A program made the translations under genes and the position numbers. Positions 33,895 through 43,328 of a stretch of DNA of 64,000 bases are shown in pieces (position 1 is the stretch's first letter; the number at the start of each line of letters is the position of its first letter). The DNA is from Abiotrophia defectiva ATCC 49176 (GTDB taxonomy: Bacteria > Bacillota > Bacilli > Lactobacillales > Aerococcaceae): contig NZ_KI535340.1 of assembly GCF_000160075.2 (NCBI RefSeq), forward strand, positions 124,001-188,000, given 5' to 3'. Below the pieces are notes generated by a model, which made no database searches, had not been told where the DNA came from, and saw only the letters and a program-made list of their open reading frames with translations.

Positions 33895-36879
33895 TTAAAA
33901 CGCTTTATTAAGCTGCTTAAGGGTCTCCTTAACAACTTTACTACCCAATGAGCTATATAATTTCTGACTGCCTATAATATAAAATTCTTCCTTCGCCCTT
34001 GTTGCAGCGACATTCATAATATTTGGTGTACCAACTGCCCAAAACGCTGCACCCCTGCTATTTTCATCTGCACCAAGGACTAGATAAACAACTTTTGCTT
34101 CTTTTCCTTGAAATGTATGTACAGTTCCTACAGAAATATCCTTTAAATTTTCTTTCGAGAGCCTTGAAGATATCATAGTAGCCACCTTCTTGAAAGGTGA
34201 TATTACAAAAATTTCTTTAGGCAAAACAGCATGCTCATTAATTTTCATTCTAATCTCTTCAATTAAGACATTAACCTGTTCAGTAACGAATTTATCGTTA
34301 GCAACACCTTCTACATCAATCCAATTCCCTTTGCCGTTCGAATCTTTTGCTAATTTTCCTTGAACCATCAGCCCATCATAGGAAATGGCATTAGAAATTG
34401 AGAACATTGGATCTTTACATCTCCGATGAACCCACAGAGGTATTCCAATCCATTCTCCCGATTGTCGTTCATAACCATACTGACTAGCTCGATCACATAA
34501 TGTTTGAGCAGAAGCCTTTGATGAAAGATAGTTATCGTCAAGCGTATACTTTTGTTTCAGCAAACTAAATACTGCAGAATCTAGTGTAACGACTGGTTCG
34601 ATTTGAGAAGGGTCGCCTACCATCACAATACGTTTAGACCTCATCACTGCTCCTACACAAGCTTGGGGTAATGCTTGTCCTGCCTCATCTATAAATACAT
34701 TTGGCAAAGATGCATCACCAAAAGCTGAAAACATTCTTGAAAAACTTGCTAATGTCGTGCTTATAACTGGTACTACAAAATTTATCCAATGCCATGCTGA
34801 AATAATTTCTTTCTTCTCATAGTTAGCAGTATTATTCCACACCTTAAGAGCTTCCCTAAGATTTTGGCGGTTTTCGTACAAGTATTGCTTCCTAACAGAT
34901 AAAGCTAAAATAAATAATTCATTTTGCATATATCTAAAATTTTTATCGAACCAAAAATTAGTCTTTTGTAGTGCTTCGTAGTCGCTTGAAAAATCAGGGA
35001 TCTCTTGATGATAAAGTTTAATTTGCGATTCAATTGAATCTATTTCTCCCTTAATTTTTTCGGATTGACCAACGCTTTGATCTATCAACTTTTCGTTTTC
35101 AGATTTATCCTTAGAATATTTCTCTTGGATTTTCGCTTTTTTTGCTTTTTCTAGTTCTGTTGCCCTCTCCAATTTATGTTTCATCTTAAGAATATTGGCC
35201 TTATCTTTTGTAGCTAATAAAATCTTTTCCTTAGCTACGGCAATATCCTCTATATATCGTTTCACATCGGCGCCTCCGAATACTTTTCTCAATAGAAAGA
35301 ATGCTGGTTTCTTCATTTGAGTCAACTCTAGTTCTTTTTCGTAAATTTCAATAGAAACAGCTACCTGAGATAACTTAGAGTCTAATAATCCTTGTTGATC
35401 ACGCAACTTAGAAATTTTATTCTGAATCTTATCTATATTCTGACAAAACCGCTTATAGATTTCTTCCCTGCGCGTTTTATTTGTTTTAATCTCTGACAAA
35501 CCTTGATTATATTTTGATTGAAGCTCTTTATTTTTGATTTTCAATTCGTATATTCCTTGCTTTTCATCCCGAGCACTCTTCAGCTTTAAATAGTGAGTTC
35601 TAAATTTTTCATATACTTCTGGGTTATTTCCATATGAATCTTCAAGGTTATCTATTACTGATTCTAATATCTCTTTTAATTTTTTTCTGTTTGCCATTTT
35701 TCCGGCTTCCGCTGAAATAAGGCCCCAACACTTTATCGTGTTATTATCCTTTGAAAGCAACTCTGTCGCAATGTCTTGAAAATAATCTGTTATTTGCAGC
35801 TTTTCAAGAAAGTCATCATTTGCTATTTCTGATTTCTTAGGGAGTTCATTAACAATATTTTGAACTGCAGCATTATTGCTACTTGCGACAATTATGCCCA
35901 AATCTGATATTTCACTAGGTAGAGGAATCAATTTACTCTCATCTCGCTTACCGACATTAGACATACTGCAAATGAAACGCGCTTGCTCAACTAGCATGTC
36001 CGCAAAGATATCTTTTAGCAAAGTAGTTTTCCCAGTACCTGGTGGCCCATTTACACTTCTGATATTATTTTTATCATTTAGTATCAGGTTAACTGCTACT
36101 TGTTGCATTAGAGACAAAGCAAATTCCGGATTCGAAGGAAATCGTCCTAGCGGATAATGTTTAGGTTGGAGAATCTCCGCAATTTTTTCTATAGATTTAC
36201 TAGAGTTATTTTTGGTGTCTAAGGTAGTTCTTTCTTCGCACCCAAGAAGATATCTTCTTAGATTCGAAGAGGTTGAGCGATCAGCAAGATTTAAGTCATC
36301 TAGATAAAACGAATGGAGATTGGAATTTGCATTTTTGCAGTCTTTTAAGTACTGAAATCTCGAATTCTTCAAACAAATCCCAAAACGACGAACCATATTT
36401 TTAAAAGCATTATTAAAGTCATAAACTTCAAAGTATTCGCTGATGATATTTCGTATAGTGTCCTCTTCCTCAATCATATTTTCAGGAAGCCGCTTATGAT
36501 TTCTTACATAACCACTTATACTGTAAAAGAAATATTTGTCTATATGCTGTAAATCGTAATTGAAATATACTGCAAAAGAGAACTTTTCTGTAGAGATTAT
36601 TTCTTCATCTGAATCAGTAATATCTAAGTTTTGTTTGATTATATCAACAACTTCCTGAAAATCAAATATGTTTAAATAAAGTACTATTCCTGTATCTTTT
36701 ACCTTGGTATCATCTAGTTTTTCTTTCTGATTTTCTTTATCTAAAAACTGTTTAAAATATACATAATAATCCTTTACGTCATCAAATACTTTCAATGCTT
36801 TGTTAGTAGACTTGATAGAGCCTTCAGATAGTTGCTCTACCACTTTCCAAGACTCTAGAATATTCTTGATCTGATTCAT
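33895..36879 (-). CDS. Orphan superfamily-1 (Upf1/DNA2-like) helicase with long coiled coil, AT-rich
   Basis: 994 residues. The N-terminal region (1-245) has no domain I recognise. SF1 motifs follow: Walker A GPPGTGKTT (278-286), motif Ia VASSNNAAV (331-339), Walker B DEAGQ (731-735), motif III GDPSQIEP (755-762), GIPLWVHRRC (812-821), motif V GTVHTFQGKEA (918-928) and motif VI NVAATRAKEE (956-965). About 180 residues between Ia and II (about 430-620) are a Lys/Glu-rich predicted coiled coil. Helicase core order is of the Upf1/DNA2 branch of SF1B. Codons are strikingly A/T-rich at third positions compared with neighbours. It sits alone behind a tRNA gene; a phage-defence or RNA/DNA surveillance role is possible but not shown. 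AGGAAGGGG precedes the ATG by about 12 bases. Confidence 0.85.
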   Translation of the reverse strand: MNQIKNILESWKVVEQLSEGSIKSTNKALKVFDDVKDYYVYFKQFLDKENQKEKLDDTKVKDTGIVLYLNIFDFQEVVDIIKQNLDITDSDEEIISTEKFSFAVYFNYDLQHIDKYFFYSISGYVRNHKRLPENMIEEEDTIRNIISEYFEVYDFNNAFKNMVRRFGICLKNSRFQYLKDCKNANSNLHSFYLDDLNLADRSTSSNLRRYLLGCEERTTLDTKNNSSKSIEKIAEILQPKHYPLGRFPSNPEFALSLMQQVAVNLILNDKNNIRSVNGPPGTGKTTLLKDIFADMLVEQARFICSMSNVGKRDESKLIPLPSEISDLGIIVASSNNAAVQNIVNELPKKSEIANDDFLEKLQITDYFQDIATELLSKDNNTIKCWGLISAEAGKMANRKKLKEILESVIDNLEDSYGNNPEVYEKFRTHYLKLKSARDEKQGIYELKIKNKELQSKYNQGLSEIKTNKTRREEIYKRFCQNIDKIQNKISKLRDQQGLLDSKLSQVAVSIEIYEKELELTQMKKPAFFLLRKVFGGADVKRYIEDIAVAKEKILLATKDKANILKMKHKLERATELEKAKKAKIQEKYSKDKSENEKLIDQSVGQSEKIKGEIDSIESQIKLYHQEIPDFSSDYEALQKTNFWFDKNFRYMQNELFILALSVRKQYLYENRQNLREALKVWNNTANYEKKEIISAWHWINFVVPVISTTLASFSRMFSAFGDASLPNVFIDEAGQALPQACVGAVMRSKRIVMVGDPSQIEPVVTLDSAVFSLLKQKYTLDDNYLSSKASAQTLCDRASQYGYERQSGEWIGIPLWVHRRCKDPMFSISNAISYDGLMVQGKLAKDSNGKGNWIDVEGVANDKFVTEQVNVLIEEIRMKINEHAVLPKEIFVISPFKKVATMISSRLSKENLKDISVGTVHTFQGKEAKVVYLVLGADENSRGAAFWAVGTPNIMNVAATRAKEEFYIIGSQKLYSSLGSKVVKETLKQLNKAF

Positions 36880-37007
36880 TATATTAGTACACCCCTTCCT
36901 AAAAACGTCTTATATTTATTCTGATAAGTCCTTGCATATTAATCATTGTAATTAACAATATCTTTTGTTTCCCTAACTTAAATTGTTTATGCTAGAAATA
37001 AATATTT
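36880..37007. other. AT-rich spacer upstream of the helicase
   Basis: It would have to hold the helicase promoter. I find a TACAAT within ATTGTAATTAACAAT (palindromic) but no proper -35. No duplicate of the 3' end of the tRNA-Leu gene is visible here. Confidence 0.4.
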
Positions 37008-37041
37008 ATTAAGAAAACTGGGGCGGTACCCCAGTTTTCTT
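37008..37041 (-). terminator. Bidirectional terminator after dtd
   Basis: A perfect 13-bp stem AAGAAAACTGGGG/CCCCAGTTTTCTT (37011-37023 with 37029-37041, loop CGGTA). T residues lie within and after the stem on the minus strand. Confidence 0.85.
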
Positions 37042-37043
37042 AA

Positions 37044-37487
37044 TTACTTAGAGTCAATGATTAGTGTCACAGGCCCATCATTCTCAATTAAGACCTGCAT
37101 GTCTGCTCCAAAGCGCCCGGTTTCCACTCTGAAACCAGCTTTCCTAAGAGTCTGGTTAAGCGCCTCATAGAGTGGTTCCGCCACTTCCGGACGAGCCGAC
37201 TGGGTAAAACTTGGCCGGTTGCCCTTACGGACATCGCCATAGAGGGTAAATTGGCTAATGGATAGAATGGCTCCGTCAGGAAAACTATCTAGACTGGCAT
37301 TCATCCGCCCCTGCTCATCTTCAAAGACACGCAGTTTGCTGATTTTGCGGGCGCAATAGGCCACATCTTCTGGACCATCTTCATGACTCACACCGACTAA
37401 GAGGACAAAACCTCTGTCAATCGCTCCTACCACTTGGCCATCAATTGAGACCTGGCCTCGACGGCAACGTTGAATAAGCACTCGCAT
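37044..37487 (-). CDS. dtd: D-aminoacyl-tRNA deacylase
   Basis: Removes D-amino acids and misattached glycine from tRNA. 147 residues, with the two active-site motifs of [22 protein letters not shown] and [10 protein letters not shown] (GPVT near the C-terminus). It follows rel after a short gap, as in most Firmicutes. GGAGG lies seven bases before the ATG. Confidence 0.96.
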   Translation of the reverse strand: MRVLIQRCRRGQVSIDGQVVGAIDRGFVLLVGVSHEDGPEDVAYCARKISKLRVFEDEQGRMNASLDSFPDGAILSISQFTLYGDVRKGNRPSFTQSARPEVAEPLYEALNQTLRKAGFRVETGRFGADMQVLIENDGPVTLIIDSK

Positions 37488-37498
37488 TCAGAATCCTC

Positions 37499-39709
37499 CT
37501 ACTTATTATTGACCCGGGTTACTTCATAAACATCCGGAATGCTACGTAATTTAACCATGAGGTCTTCTAGTTGAGCCGTATTGGAGATGGCAACCTTAAT
37601 GGTGACTGTTGCCGTTGAAGTCTTGTCGTCAACTTTCCCGTTAACATTGCGCAAGGTCTTAACCGAGTGGTTGACCACATGCAAGACTTCATTGATGAGA
37701 CCATTGCGGTCAAAGCCCACTACCCGAATCTCAGTGACATAGTCGGCACCAAGCTGGCCAGTGCTTTCCCATTCAACTGGAATGGTCCGTTGCTGCAAAT
37801 CAGGTTCATTGAGTAGGTTAGGACAGTCTTTACGGTGAACTGAAATCCCCCGTCCTCGTGTCACGTAACCCACAATTTGGTCACCCGGAACCGGGCTACA
37901 ACAACGACTGAGCCGAATCATAAGGTTATTAACCCCACGCACCATGACGCCATTTTCATGTTGGATCTTCATGGCCTCGGTCTCAGGTTTGTTGAGGGTT
38001 TGTTCATTAGTGAGAGGCTCTGCCGGTGGGACATCCTTCTGTTCCTTGCTATGCAAGAAGTTATAGACACTAATGGCCGACACTTCGCCCAAGGCTACGG
38101 CTGCAAAAAGGTCCGCCAAAGTCGGCACATTATAGCGTTCAAAGAGTTCCTTCTCATAGGCCTTCTTAGCCAATTGTTTAAGGCTATAGCCATTTTTCTT
38201 GAGCTCTTCTTCCACCATGGCTTGACCACGTTCACTATTGCGATCGCGATCAAGTAGCTTGAAGTAACGCTTGATTTTGTTACGTGCCTTGGAAGTAGCG
38301 GTATATTTCAACCAGTCACGACTTGGCCCATTGGAATTGGGGTTGGTTAAGATATCCACGATATCCCCGTTTTTGAGCTTATAGTTAAGCGGCACAATCT
38401 TGCCGTTGACCTTGGCCCCAATGGTTTTCTGCCCCACATCCGTATGGACATGGTAGGCAAAGTCCAAGGGTCCCGCCCCATTAGGCAGTTCGAAGACATC
38501 CCCCTTAGGTGAAAAGACATAGACTTGGTCTTTGAAGATGTCTTCTTTCACGAAGTCCATGAACTCGCCAGCATCTTTGGCTTCATCTTCCAATTCCACA
38601 ATATCGCGGAACCAAGTTAGTTGCTTCTTAATGGCTTCATCTTCGCGGACTTGCTGGGTCTTACCTTCCTTGTAGGCCCAGTGAGCTGCAACCCCGTACT
38701 CCGCCACTTCGTTCATTTGGAAGGTCCGAATCTGAATTTCGACTGGCTTACCATGTGGACCGATAACCGTCGTATGAATGGACTGATAGAGATTGGCCTT
38801 AGGCATGGCGATATAGTCTTTGAAGCGACCAGGCATTGGTTTCCACTTGGTATGGACCGCTCCTAGGACAGCATAACAGTCCTTAATGGTCGGTACCAAG
38901 GCCCGAATGGCTAAGAGATCATAGATTTCATCAAAATCCTTATTTTGCTTGACCATCTTACGATAAATAGAATAAATGTGCTTTGGACGACCATAGACAT
39001 CGGCCTTGATATGTAGCTCTTCGATGGCCTCGTTAATATCCTTGATGGCCTCTTGAATATAGGTCTCGCGCTCTTCCCGCTTGGACTTCATCAAATTGAC
39101 GATCTGATAGTAGGCATCGGGATTGGTATAGCGTAGAGCGATATCTTCCAATTCCCACTTAATCAGATTCATCCCCAAACGGTCAGCCAGAGGCGCATAA
39201 ATCTCAATGGCTTCTTGCGATTTTTCCACTTGCTTAGCCGGCTTCTGGAATTTAAGGGTCCGCATATTATGAAGGCGGTCAGCCAGTTTGACCATGATAA
39301 TCCGCATGTCTTTAGCCATGGCCAAGAGCATTTTACGGTGATTTTCCGCTAGGGCTTCTTCCTTACTCTGGAACTTAAATTTCCCCAACTTGGTGACGCC
39401 ATCTACCAAGAAGGCGACCGTCTCAGAAAATTCATGGACGATATCTTCTAGAGTATAGTCAGTATCCTCCACCACATCATGGAGAAAGCCGGTCGCGACC
39501 GTATCAGGGTCCATCTTGAGTTGGGCGAGAATTCCAGCAACTTGAATAGGATGCACGATGTATGCTTCTCCCGATAAGCGAAATTGCTCCTTGTGGGCTT
39601 CTGTGGCGAAATCCAACGCCTTTTTAACGAAGGCCACATGCTTTTCATTCATGTAGCTTTCGCAGAGGGCCATGACATCTGCGGCCGTTAAATCTGGTGC
39701 TTGTGCCAT
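37499..39709 (-). CDS. rel: Bifunctional (p)ppGpp synthetase/hydrolase Rel
   Basis: 736 residues. The HD hydrolase domain has ATGFLHDVVEDTDYT and KLADRLHNMRTL. The synthetase domain contains GRPKHIYSIYRKMVKQ, then YDLLAIRALV. TGS (EDIFKDQVYVFSPKGDVFEL) and a conserved cysteine-containing segment RLSRCCSPVPGDQIVGY lead to the ACT domain at the C-terminus (TEIRVVGFDRNGLINEVL). All residues for both activities appear present, so it controls the stringent response both ways. It lies 11 bases before dtd in the operon prmA-rsmE-deoC-rel-dtd. Confidence 0.96.
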   Translation of the reverse strand: MAQAPDLTAADVMALCESYMNEKHVAFVKKALDFATEAHKEQFRLSGEAYIVHPIQVAGILAQLKMDPDTVATGFLHDVVEDTDYTLEDIVHEFSETVAFLVDGVTKLGKFKFQSKEEALAENHRKMLLAMAKDMRIIMVKLADRLHNMRTLKFQKPAKQVEKSQEAIEIYAPLADRLGMNLIKWELEDIALRYTNPDAYYQIVNLMKSKREERETYIQEAIKDINEAIEELHIKADVYGRPKHIYSIYRKMVKQNKDFDEIYDLLAIRALVPTIKDCYAVLGAVHTKWKPMPGRFKDYIAMPKANLYQSIHTTVIGPHGKPVEIQIRTFQMNEVAEYGVAAHWAYKEGKTQQVREDEAIKKQLTWFRDIVELEDEAKDAGEFMDFVKEDIFKDQVYVFSPKGDVFELPNGAGPLDFAYHVHTDVGQKTIGAKVNGKIVPLNYKLKNGDIVDILTNPNSNGPSRDWLKYTATSKARNKIKRYFKLLDRDRNSERGQAMVEEELKKNGYSLKQLAKKAYEKELFERYNVPTLADLFAAVALGEVSAISVYNFLHSKEQKDVPPAEPLTNEQTLNKPETEAMKIQHENGVMVRGVNNLMIRLSRCCSPVPGDQIVGYVTRGRGISVHRKDCPNLLNEPDLQQRTIPVEWESTGQLGADYVTEIRVVGFDRNGLINEVLHVVNHSVKTLRNVNGKVDDKTSTATVTIKVAISNTAQLEDLMVKLRSIPDVYEVTRVNNK

Positions 39710-39737
39710 CCTACTCTTCCTTTCTTACTTGCAATTA

Positions 39738-40412
39738 CTAATAGCTTCCTGGTGCATTGCTTGTAGCCTGACCGGTCACAATCGCAATCCCCTTGGAGGC
39801 GCCAATTCGGCTGGCGCCCGCTTCAATCATAGCCAAGGCATCCTCTCGATTTTGAACACCACCACTGGCCTTAACTCCCATGTCAGGTCCGACTGTTTCC
39901 CGCATTAGGCGAATATCTTGGACAGTTGCGCCGCCAGTTGAGAATCCGGTCGAGGTCTTAACGAAGTCAGCGCCAGCTTCCTTGGCTACTTGGCTGGCTT
40001 TGACGATTTCTTCCTTGGATAAAAGACATGTTTCTAAAATCACCTTAACTAAAGCTTGATGATTAGCAGCCCCCACTACGGCTTGGATATCCGCTTTGAC
40101 TAGGTCCCAATTGCCGTCTTTTGCAGCACCAATGTTGATGACCATGTCGACTTCATCCGCCCCTTCTTGGATAGCAGTGCGGGTCTCAAAGGCTTTTACC
40201 GCTGAAGTGTTGGCCCCCAAGGGGAAGCCAATAACCGTGCAGACTTTAACATCTGAACCTTCTAGTAAGCTATGAGCGGTAGCCACCCAAGTCGGGTTGA
40301 CACAGACCGACATAAAGCCATAGTCGCGGGCTTCTTGGCAGAGTTTTTCAATAGCGGCACGGCCAGTATCGGCCTTAAGCGCCGTATGATCAATGTATTT
40401 TGCGAGTTCCAT
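39738..40412 (-). CDS. deoC: Deoxyribose-phosphate aldolase
   Basis: Splits 2-deoxyribose-5-phosphate into acetaldehyde and glyceraldehyde-3-phosphate, the end of deoxynucleoside breakdown. 224 residues from the ATG at 40412 (GGAAGGAG lies eight bases upstream; the frame opens nine codons earlier at a TTG inside the rsmE end). Schiff-base lysine is in [15 protein letters not shown] (Lys152). Motif HTALKAD is at the N-terminus. It partners deoB and punA at the other end of the window. Confidence 0.95.
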   Translation of the reverse strand: MELAKYIDHTALKADTGRAAIEKLCQEARDYGFMSVCVNPTWVATAHSLLEGSDVKVCTVIGFPLGANTSAVKAFETRTAIQEGADEVDMVINIGAAKDGNWDLVKADIQAVVGAANHQALVKVILETCLLSKEEIVKASQVAKEAGADFVKTSTGFSTGGATVQDIRLMRETVGPDMGVKASGGVQNREDALAMIEAGASRIGASKGIAIVTGQATSNAPGSY

Positions 40413-40428
40413 AAAATAAACTCCTTCC

Positions 40429-41196
40429 TTATAATTCAAGTTCTAGGGCATAGGATAAGGCTGATAAGAAATAGATTGGGGCCGTCTCCGCGCGGAGAAT
40501 CCGCGGTCCTAAGGCGACCGTCTGGAAGCCCGCTTCACATAATTGAGAAACTTCTTCTGGCGCCAGGCCACCTTCTGAGCCAAAGACGACCAAGACCTTG
40601 GCACCTGCTTGACCCTTAAGGGCTTGGCAGGCTTGACGTAAGCGACTATGCTCGCCTTGTTTGGCATCCTCTTCATAGGCTACTAAGCAAGCATCATAGT
40701 CAGCCGACTGAGCCAGTAATTGAGCTAAACTTAGGGGCTGGGCCACTTGAGGGATGCGAAGGCGGTGACATTGCTCGGCTGCTTCTTTGGCAATTTTTTG
40801 TAGGCGGTCTAGACGTTGGCCAGCCTTCTTGCTATCCCATTTGACGACATCTCGACTGAGGGCCAGGGGTTGAAAATGGCTGGCGCCACATTCGGTTCCC
40901 TTTTGGACAATGTAATCTAGCTTATCATTTTTGGACAAACCACAGGCAATGGTGACCTCAACAGGTAATTCTACTCGGTCTGCCTCTGCCTGGAGCTCTA
41001 AGAGGCGGAACTGAGCTAGTCGGTCTACCTCTCCTTCTAATTGGGCCAAGTAACATTGCCCGTCTCCAGTCACTAGCCAAGCTTTAGCACCAGGCTGAGA
41101 TCGCATAACTCTTAGGAAATGCCGACTATCATCAGCCTTCAGACTCACTAAGTCCTGGACAAGTAAGCCAGTTTGGTCGATAAAATAACGTTGCAT
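40429..41196 (-). CDS. rsmE: 16S rRNA m3U1498 methyltransferase RsmE
   Basis: 255 residues. The N-terminal PUA-like domain begins MQRYFIDQ; the C-terminal SPOUT methyltransferase has [17 protein letters not shown] and the knot sequence [13 protein letters not shown]. It modifies U1498 of 16S rRNA on assembled 30S subunits. It follows prmA by three bases, the common prmA-rsmE pair. Confidence 0.95.
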   Translation of the reverse strand: MQRYFIDQTGLLVQDLVSLKADDSRHFLRVMRSQPGAKAWLVTGDGQCYLAQLEGEVDRLAQFRLLELQAEADRVELPVEVTIACGLSKNDKLDYIVQKGTECGASHFQPLALSRDVVKWDSKKAGQRLDRLQKIAKEAAEQCHRLRIPQVAQPLSLAQLLAQSADYDACLVAYEEDAKQGEHSRLRQACQALKGQAGAKVLVVFGSEGGLAPEEVSQLCEAGFQTVALGPRILRAETAPIYFLSALSYALELEL

Positions 41197-41199
41197 GCT

Positions 41200-42159
41200 T
41201 TAAACCTCTTGCTTCTGAGTTACCAGACCTGTCCAGCCCTTTAGTTGGACCCGTTGAACAAGGTGGAAACCATGTGCTTCTAAGTCTTCTATCAGTTGGT
41301 CAGCCTTCTCATTGAGAATTCCACCCAGAATCAGGTAACCATCTTCTGTTAGTAAGCGATGAGCATCTTCTAACATATTAACCAGAATATGAGGCAAGAT
41401 ATTGGCGACAATCACTTCTACTGGCCAGTCTACCCCTTTGAGCAAATCCTTAACTTGGAAATGAATCGGCGTTTCCTTGAATACTTTAGCCAATTCATCT
41501 TGACGTTCCTGCTGGTGAACCAAGTTTTGAAGCGCGCTGTCAACAGCTTGAGGATCTAAGTCGTAGCCCCACACTTCTTTGGCACCTAAGGCGGCCGCTA
41601 CAAAGGCTAAAACACCCGACCCCGTACCGACATCTAAGACGCGTTCGCCTCCACGCAGGTACATTTCAAGTGCCTGAACCCCTAGTTGAGTAGTTGGGTG
41701 ATTGCCTGTCCCAAAGGCCAAACCTGGATCCAAGTAGATAACTTGTTCACCTGCTTGGGCTTGGTAGTCCTCCCAAATCGGCACAATGGTTAGGTAGCGA
41801 CTGATACGCTCAGGCTTATAGTTAACCTTCCAATTTTCCTGCCAATTTTCATTTTCAATCTCGCTGGCTTCAAGGCGAAGCGGATCACTATACTGGCTCT
41901 CCAACTGGGTCTTGAGACTATCTAGATCTGGCATCTCTTCGAAGAAGGCGATTAACTCTGTCTCGTGCTCCAGACGTTCTTTGGGCAGTGGTTCCGCTAA
42001 TTCTCCAAATAAATTAGGGTGGTTCTCCAAATAGCCTTGGGCATAATCCACTTCCACCCCAATGGCCCCAGCTTCAAAGAGTAGATGACTGAGTAAATCA
42101 ATCATTGCTGGATCCAGAGTGTCGAGTGAGACTACCACCTTAGACCAGGTTTCAGCCAT
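41200..42159 (-). CDS. prmA: Ribosomal protein L11 methyltransferase
   Basis: 319 residues. The N-terminal domain begins MAETWSKVVVSLDTL; the methyltransferase domain has SAM-binding motif VLDVGTGSGVLAFVAAALGA and post-motif VIVANILPHILVNM (NxLP-like). It trimethylates L11. I start at the ATG of 42157-42159, which has AAAGGA upstream; a GTG six codons earlier would be within the ribosome site. It is first in the prmA-rsmE-deoC-rel-dtd operon. Confidence 0.95.
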   Translation of the reverse strand: MAETWSKVVVSLDTLDPAMIDLLSHLLFEAGAIGVEVDYAQGYLENHPNLFGELAEPLPKERLEHETELIAFFEEMPDLDSLKTQLESQYSDPLRLEASEIENENWQENWKVNYKPERISRYLTIVPIWEDYQAQAGEQVIYLDPGLAFGTGNHPTTQLGVQALEMYLRGGERVLDVGTGSGVLAFVAAALGAKEVWGYDLDPQAVDSALQNLVHQQERQDELAKVFKETPIHFQVKDLLKGVDWPVEVIVANILPHILVNMLEDAHRLLTEDGYLILGGILNEKADQLIEDLEAHGFHLVQRVQLKGWTGLVTQKQEV

Positions 42160-42194
42160 ATTAACACGTCCTTTCACGATTATCTATGTTCTTT

Positions 42195-42223
42195 ATTATG
42201 AAACAAATACGTCAAAAATTCAA
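42195..42223 (-). promoter_or_regulatory. Promoter of prmA-rsmE-deoC-rel-dtd
   Basis: On the minus strand, -35 TTGAAT (42218-42223), a 17-base spacer and -10 CATAAT (42195-42200). Confidence 0.65.
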
Positions 42224-42276
42224 TGACTAGGCTGTTAAAAATGCCCAAAATCAGGAATATTAGTTGATTTTTAGGC

Positions 42277-42300
42277 ACTGACCCCAAGATATAGGTCAGT
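42277..42300. repeat. Inverted repeat in the prmA / NAD(P)HX dehydratase divergent region
   Basis: ACTGACC (42277-42283) and GGTCAGT (42294-42300). No T-run long enough for a classical terminator follows on either strand. It may be a regulatory site between the two divergent promoters. Confidence 0.4.
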
Positions 42301-42379
42301 TTATTAGCTTATATGCAGAATATTGGCTCATTCTCTCCCACCAGTGGCTAAGCAAAACTAGCCTAGTTTGAACTAGAAG

Positions 42380-42388
42380 TGCTATAAT
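42380..42388 (+). promoter_or_regulatory. Extended -10 of the NAD(P)HX dehydratase gene
   Basis: TGCTATAAT, an extended -10 ending 38 bases before the ATG. The -35 is not convincing, which extended -10 promoters tolerate. Confidence 0.6.
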
Positions 42389-42426
42389 AAAAGTGTATAA
42401 GACCTAAGTCCAAAGGAGTGACTGTC

Positions 42427-43263
42427 ATGTTTCAGCCTTTAACTTACGATGGGCTAGCCCATCGTTTACCTAAGCGACCTAGCCAATCCCATAAGGGAAC
42501 TTTTGGGCGTACGCTCCTTGTAGGAGGCAATGCTCAACTAGGTGGTGCCATTATCCTGGCTGCTCAAGCGGCTGTCTACGCAGGTAGCGGACTTACGACA
42601 GTTGCAACGGATGTCGCCAACCACACCGCTCTCCACGCTCGCCTGCCTGAGGCCATGGTCAGTGACTGGTCTAATCTAGCTCAGCTTAAGGAGTTAACGC
42701 AAGCAGCTGATCTAGTTTTGCTAGGACCAGGTATGGGACTGGATGCTTTTTCCTGCCAACGTCTGCATCGGATTCTAGATTGGCTAAAGCCTGGACAAAA
42801 ATTAGTCTTAGATGGTGATGCCTTAACGCTCTTGGCTCGCCATCCCCATCCTGTACCTAGTGGAGTACCTATTGTGATTACACCCCACCAGGCTGAATGG
42901 CAACGTCTATCTGATCTAGCTATTGAGGACCAGACTCCCCAAGCCAATCTAGCCGTTCAAAAACAACTTGGCTTCAACCTAGTACTCAAGAAACCAGGCA
43001 CGGAACTCTATCTGACGGATGGTTCCTGCTACCAATTGACAGTCGGCACACCGGCTATGGCGACCGGCGGCATGGGCGACACTTTGGCAGGGATGGTCGC
43101 CGCCTTTTTGGCTCAATTCCCTGATGACTTTAATTTAGCCCTATGCAGTGCCGTTTTCCTCCACTCCTACCTAGCACAAGAATTGGCTCAAACGCAATGG
43201 GTGGTCCTACCCCATCAGATTAGTGAAAAACTCCCTAGCCTAATGAAGCACTTCATTGGCTAG
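42427..43263 (+). CDS. nnrD: ADP/ATP-dependent NAD(P)H-hydrate dehydratase
   Basis: 278 residues, YjeF C-terminal/ribokinase-like family. N-terminal RPSQSHKGTFGRTLLVGG, then AVYAGSGLTTVAT, and the nucleotide/catalytic GTPAMATGGMGDTLAGMVAA near the C-terminus (catalytic Asp in GMGD). It repairs hydrated NADH and NADPH. The epimerase (YjeF N-terminal) domain is not fused. The ATG at 42427 has AAAGGAG at eight bases; a GTG three codons earlier overlaps that site and is rejected as start. Confidence 0.93.
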   Translation: MFQPLTYDGLAHRLPKRPSQSHKGTFGRTLLVGGNAQLGGAIILAAQAAVYAGSGLTTVATDVANHTALHARLPEAMVSDWSNLAQLKELTQAADLVLLGPGMGLDAFSCQRLHRILDWLKPGQKLVLDGDALTLLARHPHPVPSGVPIVITPHQAEWQRLSDLAIEDQTPQANLAVQKQLGFNLVLKKPGTELYLTDGSCYQLTVGTPAMATGGMGDTLAGMVAAFLAQFPDDFNLALCSAVFLHSYLAQELAQTQWVVLPHQISEKLPSLMKHFIG

Positions 43264-43272
43264 GGAACTAAT

Positions 43273-43316
43273 AAAAACAGCAAGCCTGAATTATTAAGGC
43301 TTGCTGTTTCTTTATT
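43273..43316. terminator. Bidirectional terminator between convergent genes
   Basis: AAACAGCAAGCCT (43275-43287) and AGGCTTGCTGTTT (43297-43309) form a 13-bp stem with T-rich flanks on both strands, serving the convergent nnrD and membrane protein genes. Confidence 0.88.
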
Positions 43317-43328
43317 TAAAATCCTACT

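Noticed and set aside
33861-36985. CTTAAATTG at both ends of the helicase segment as an attachment-site duplication
   Set aside because: Nine A/T-rich bases recur by chance often; they are not at the tRNA end and no integrase is present.
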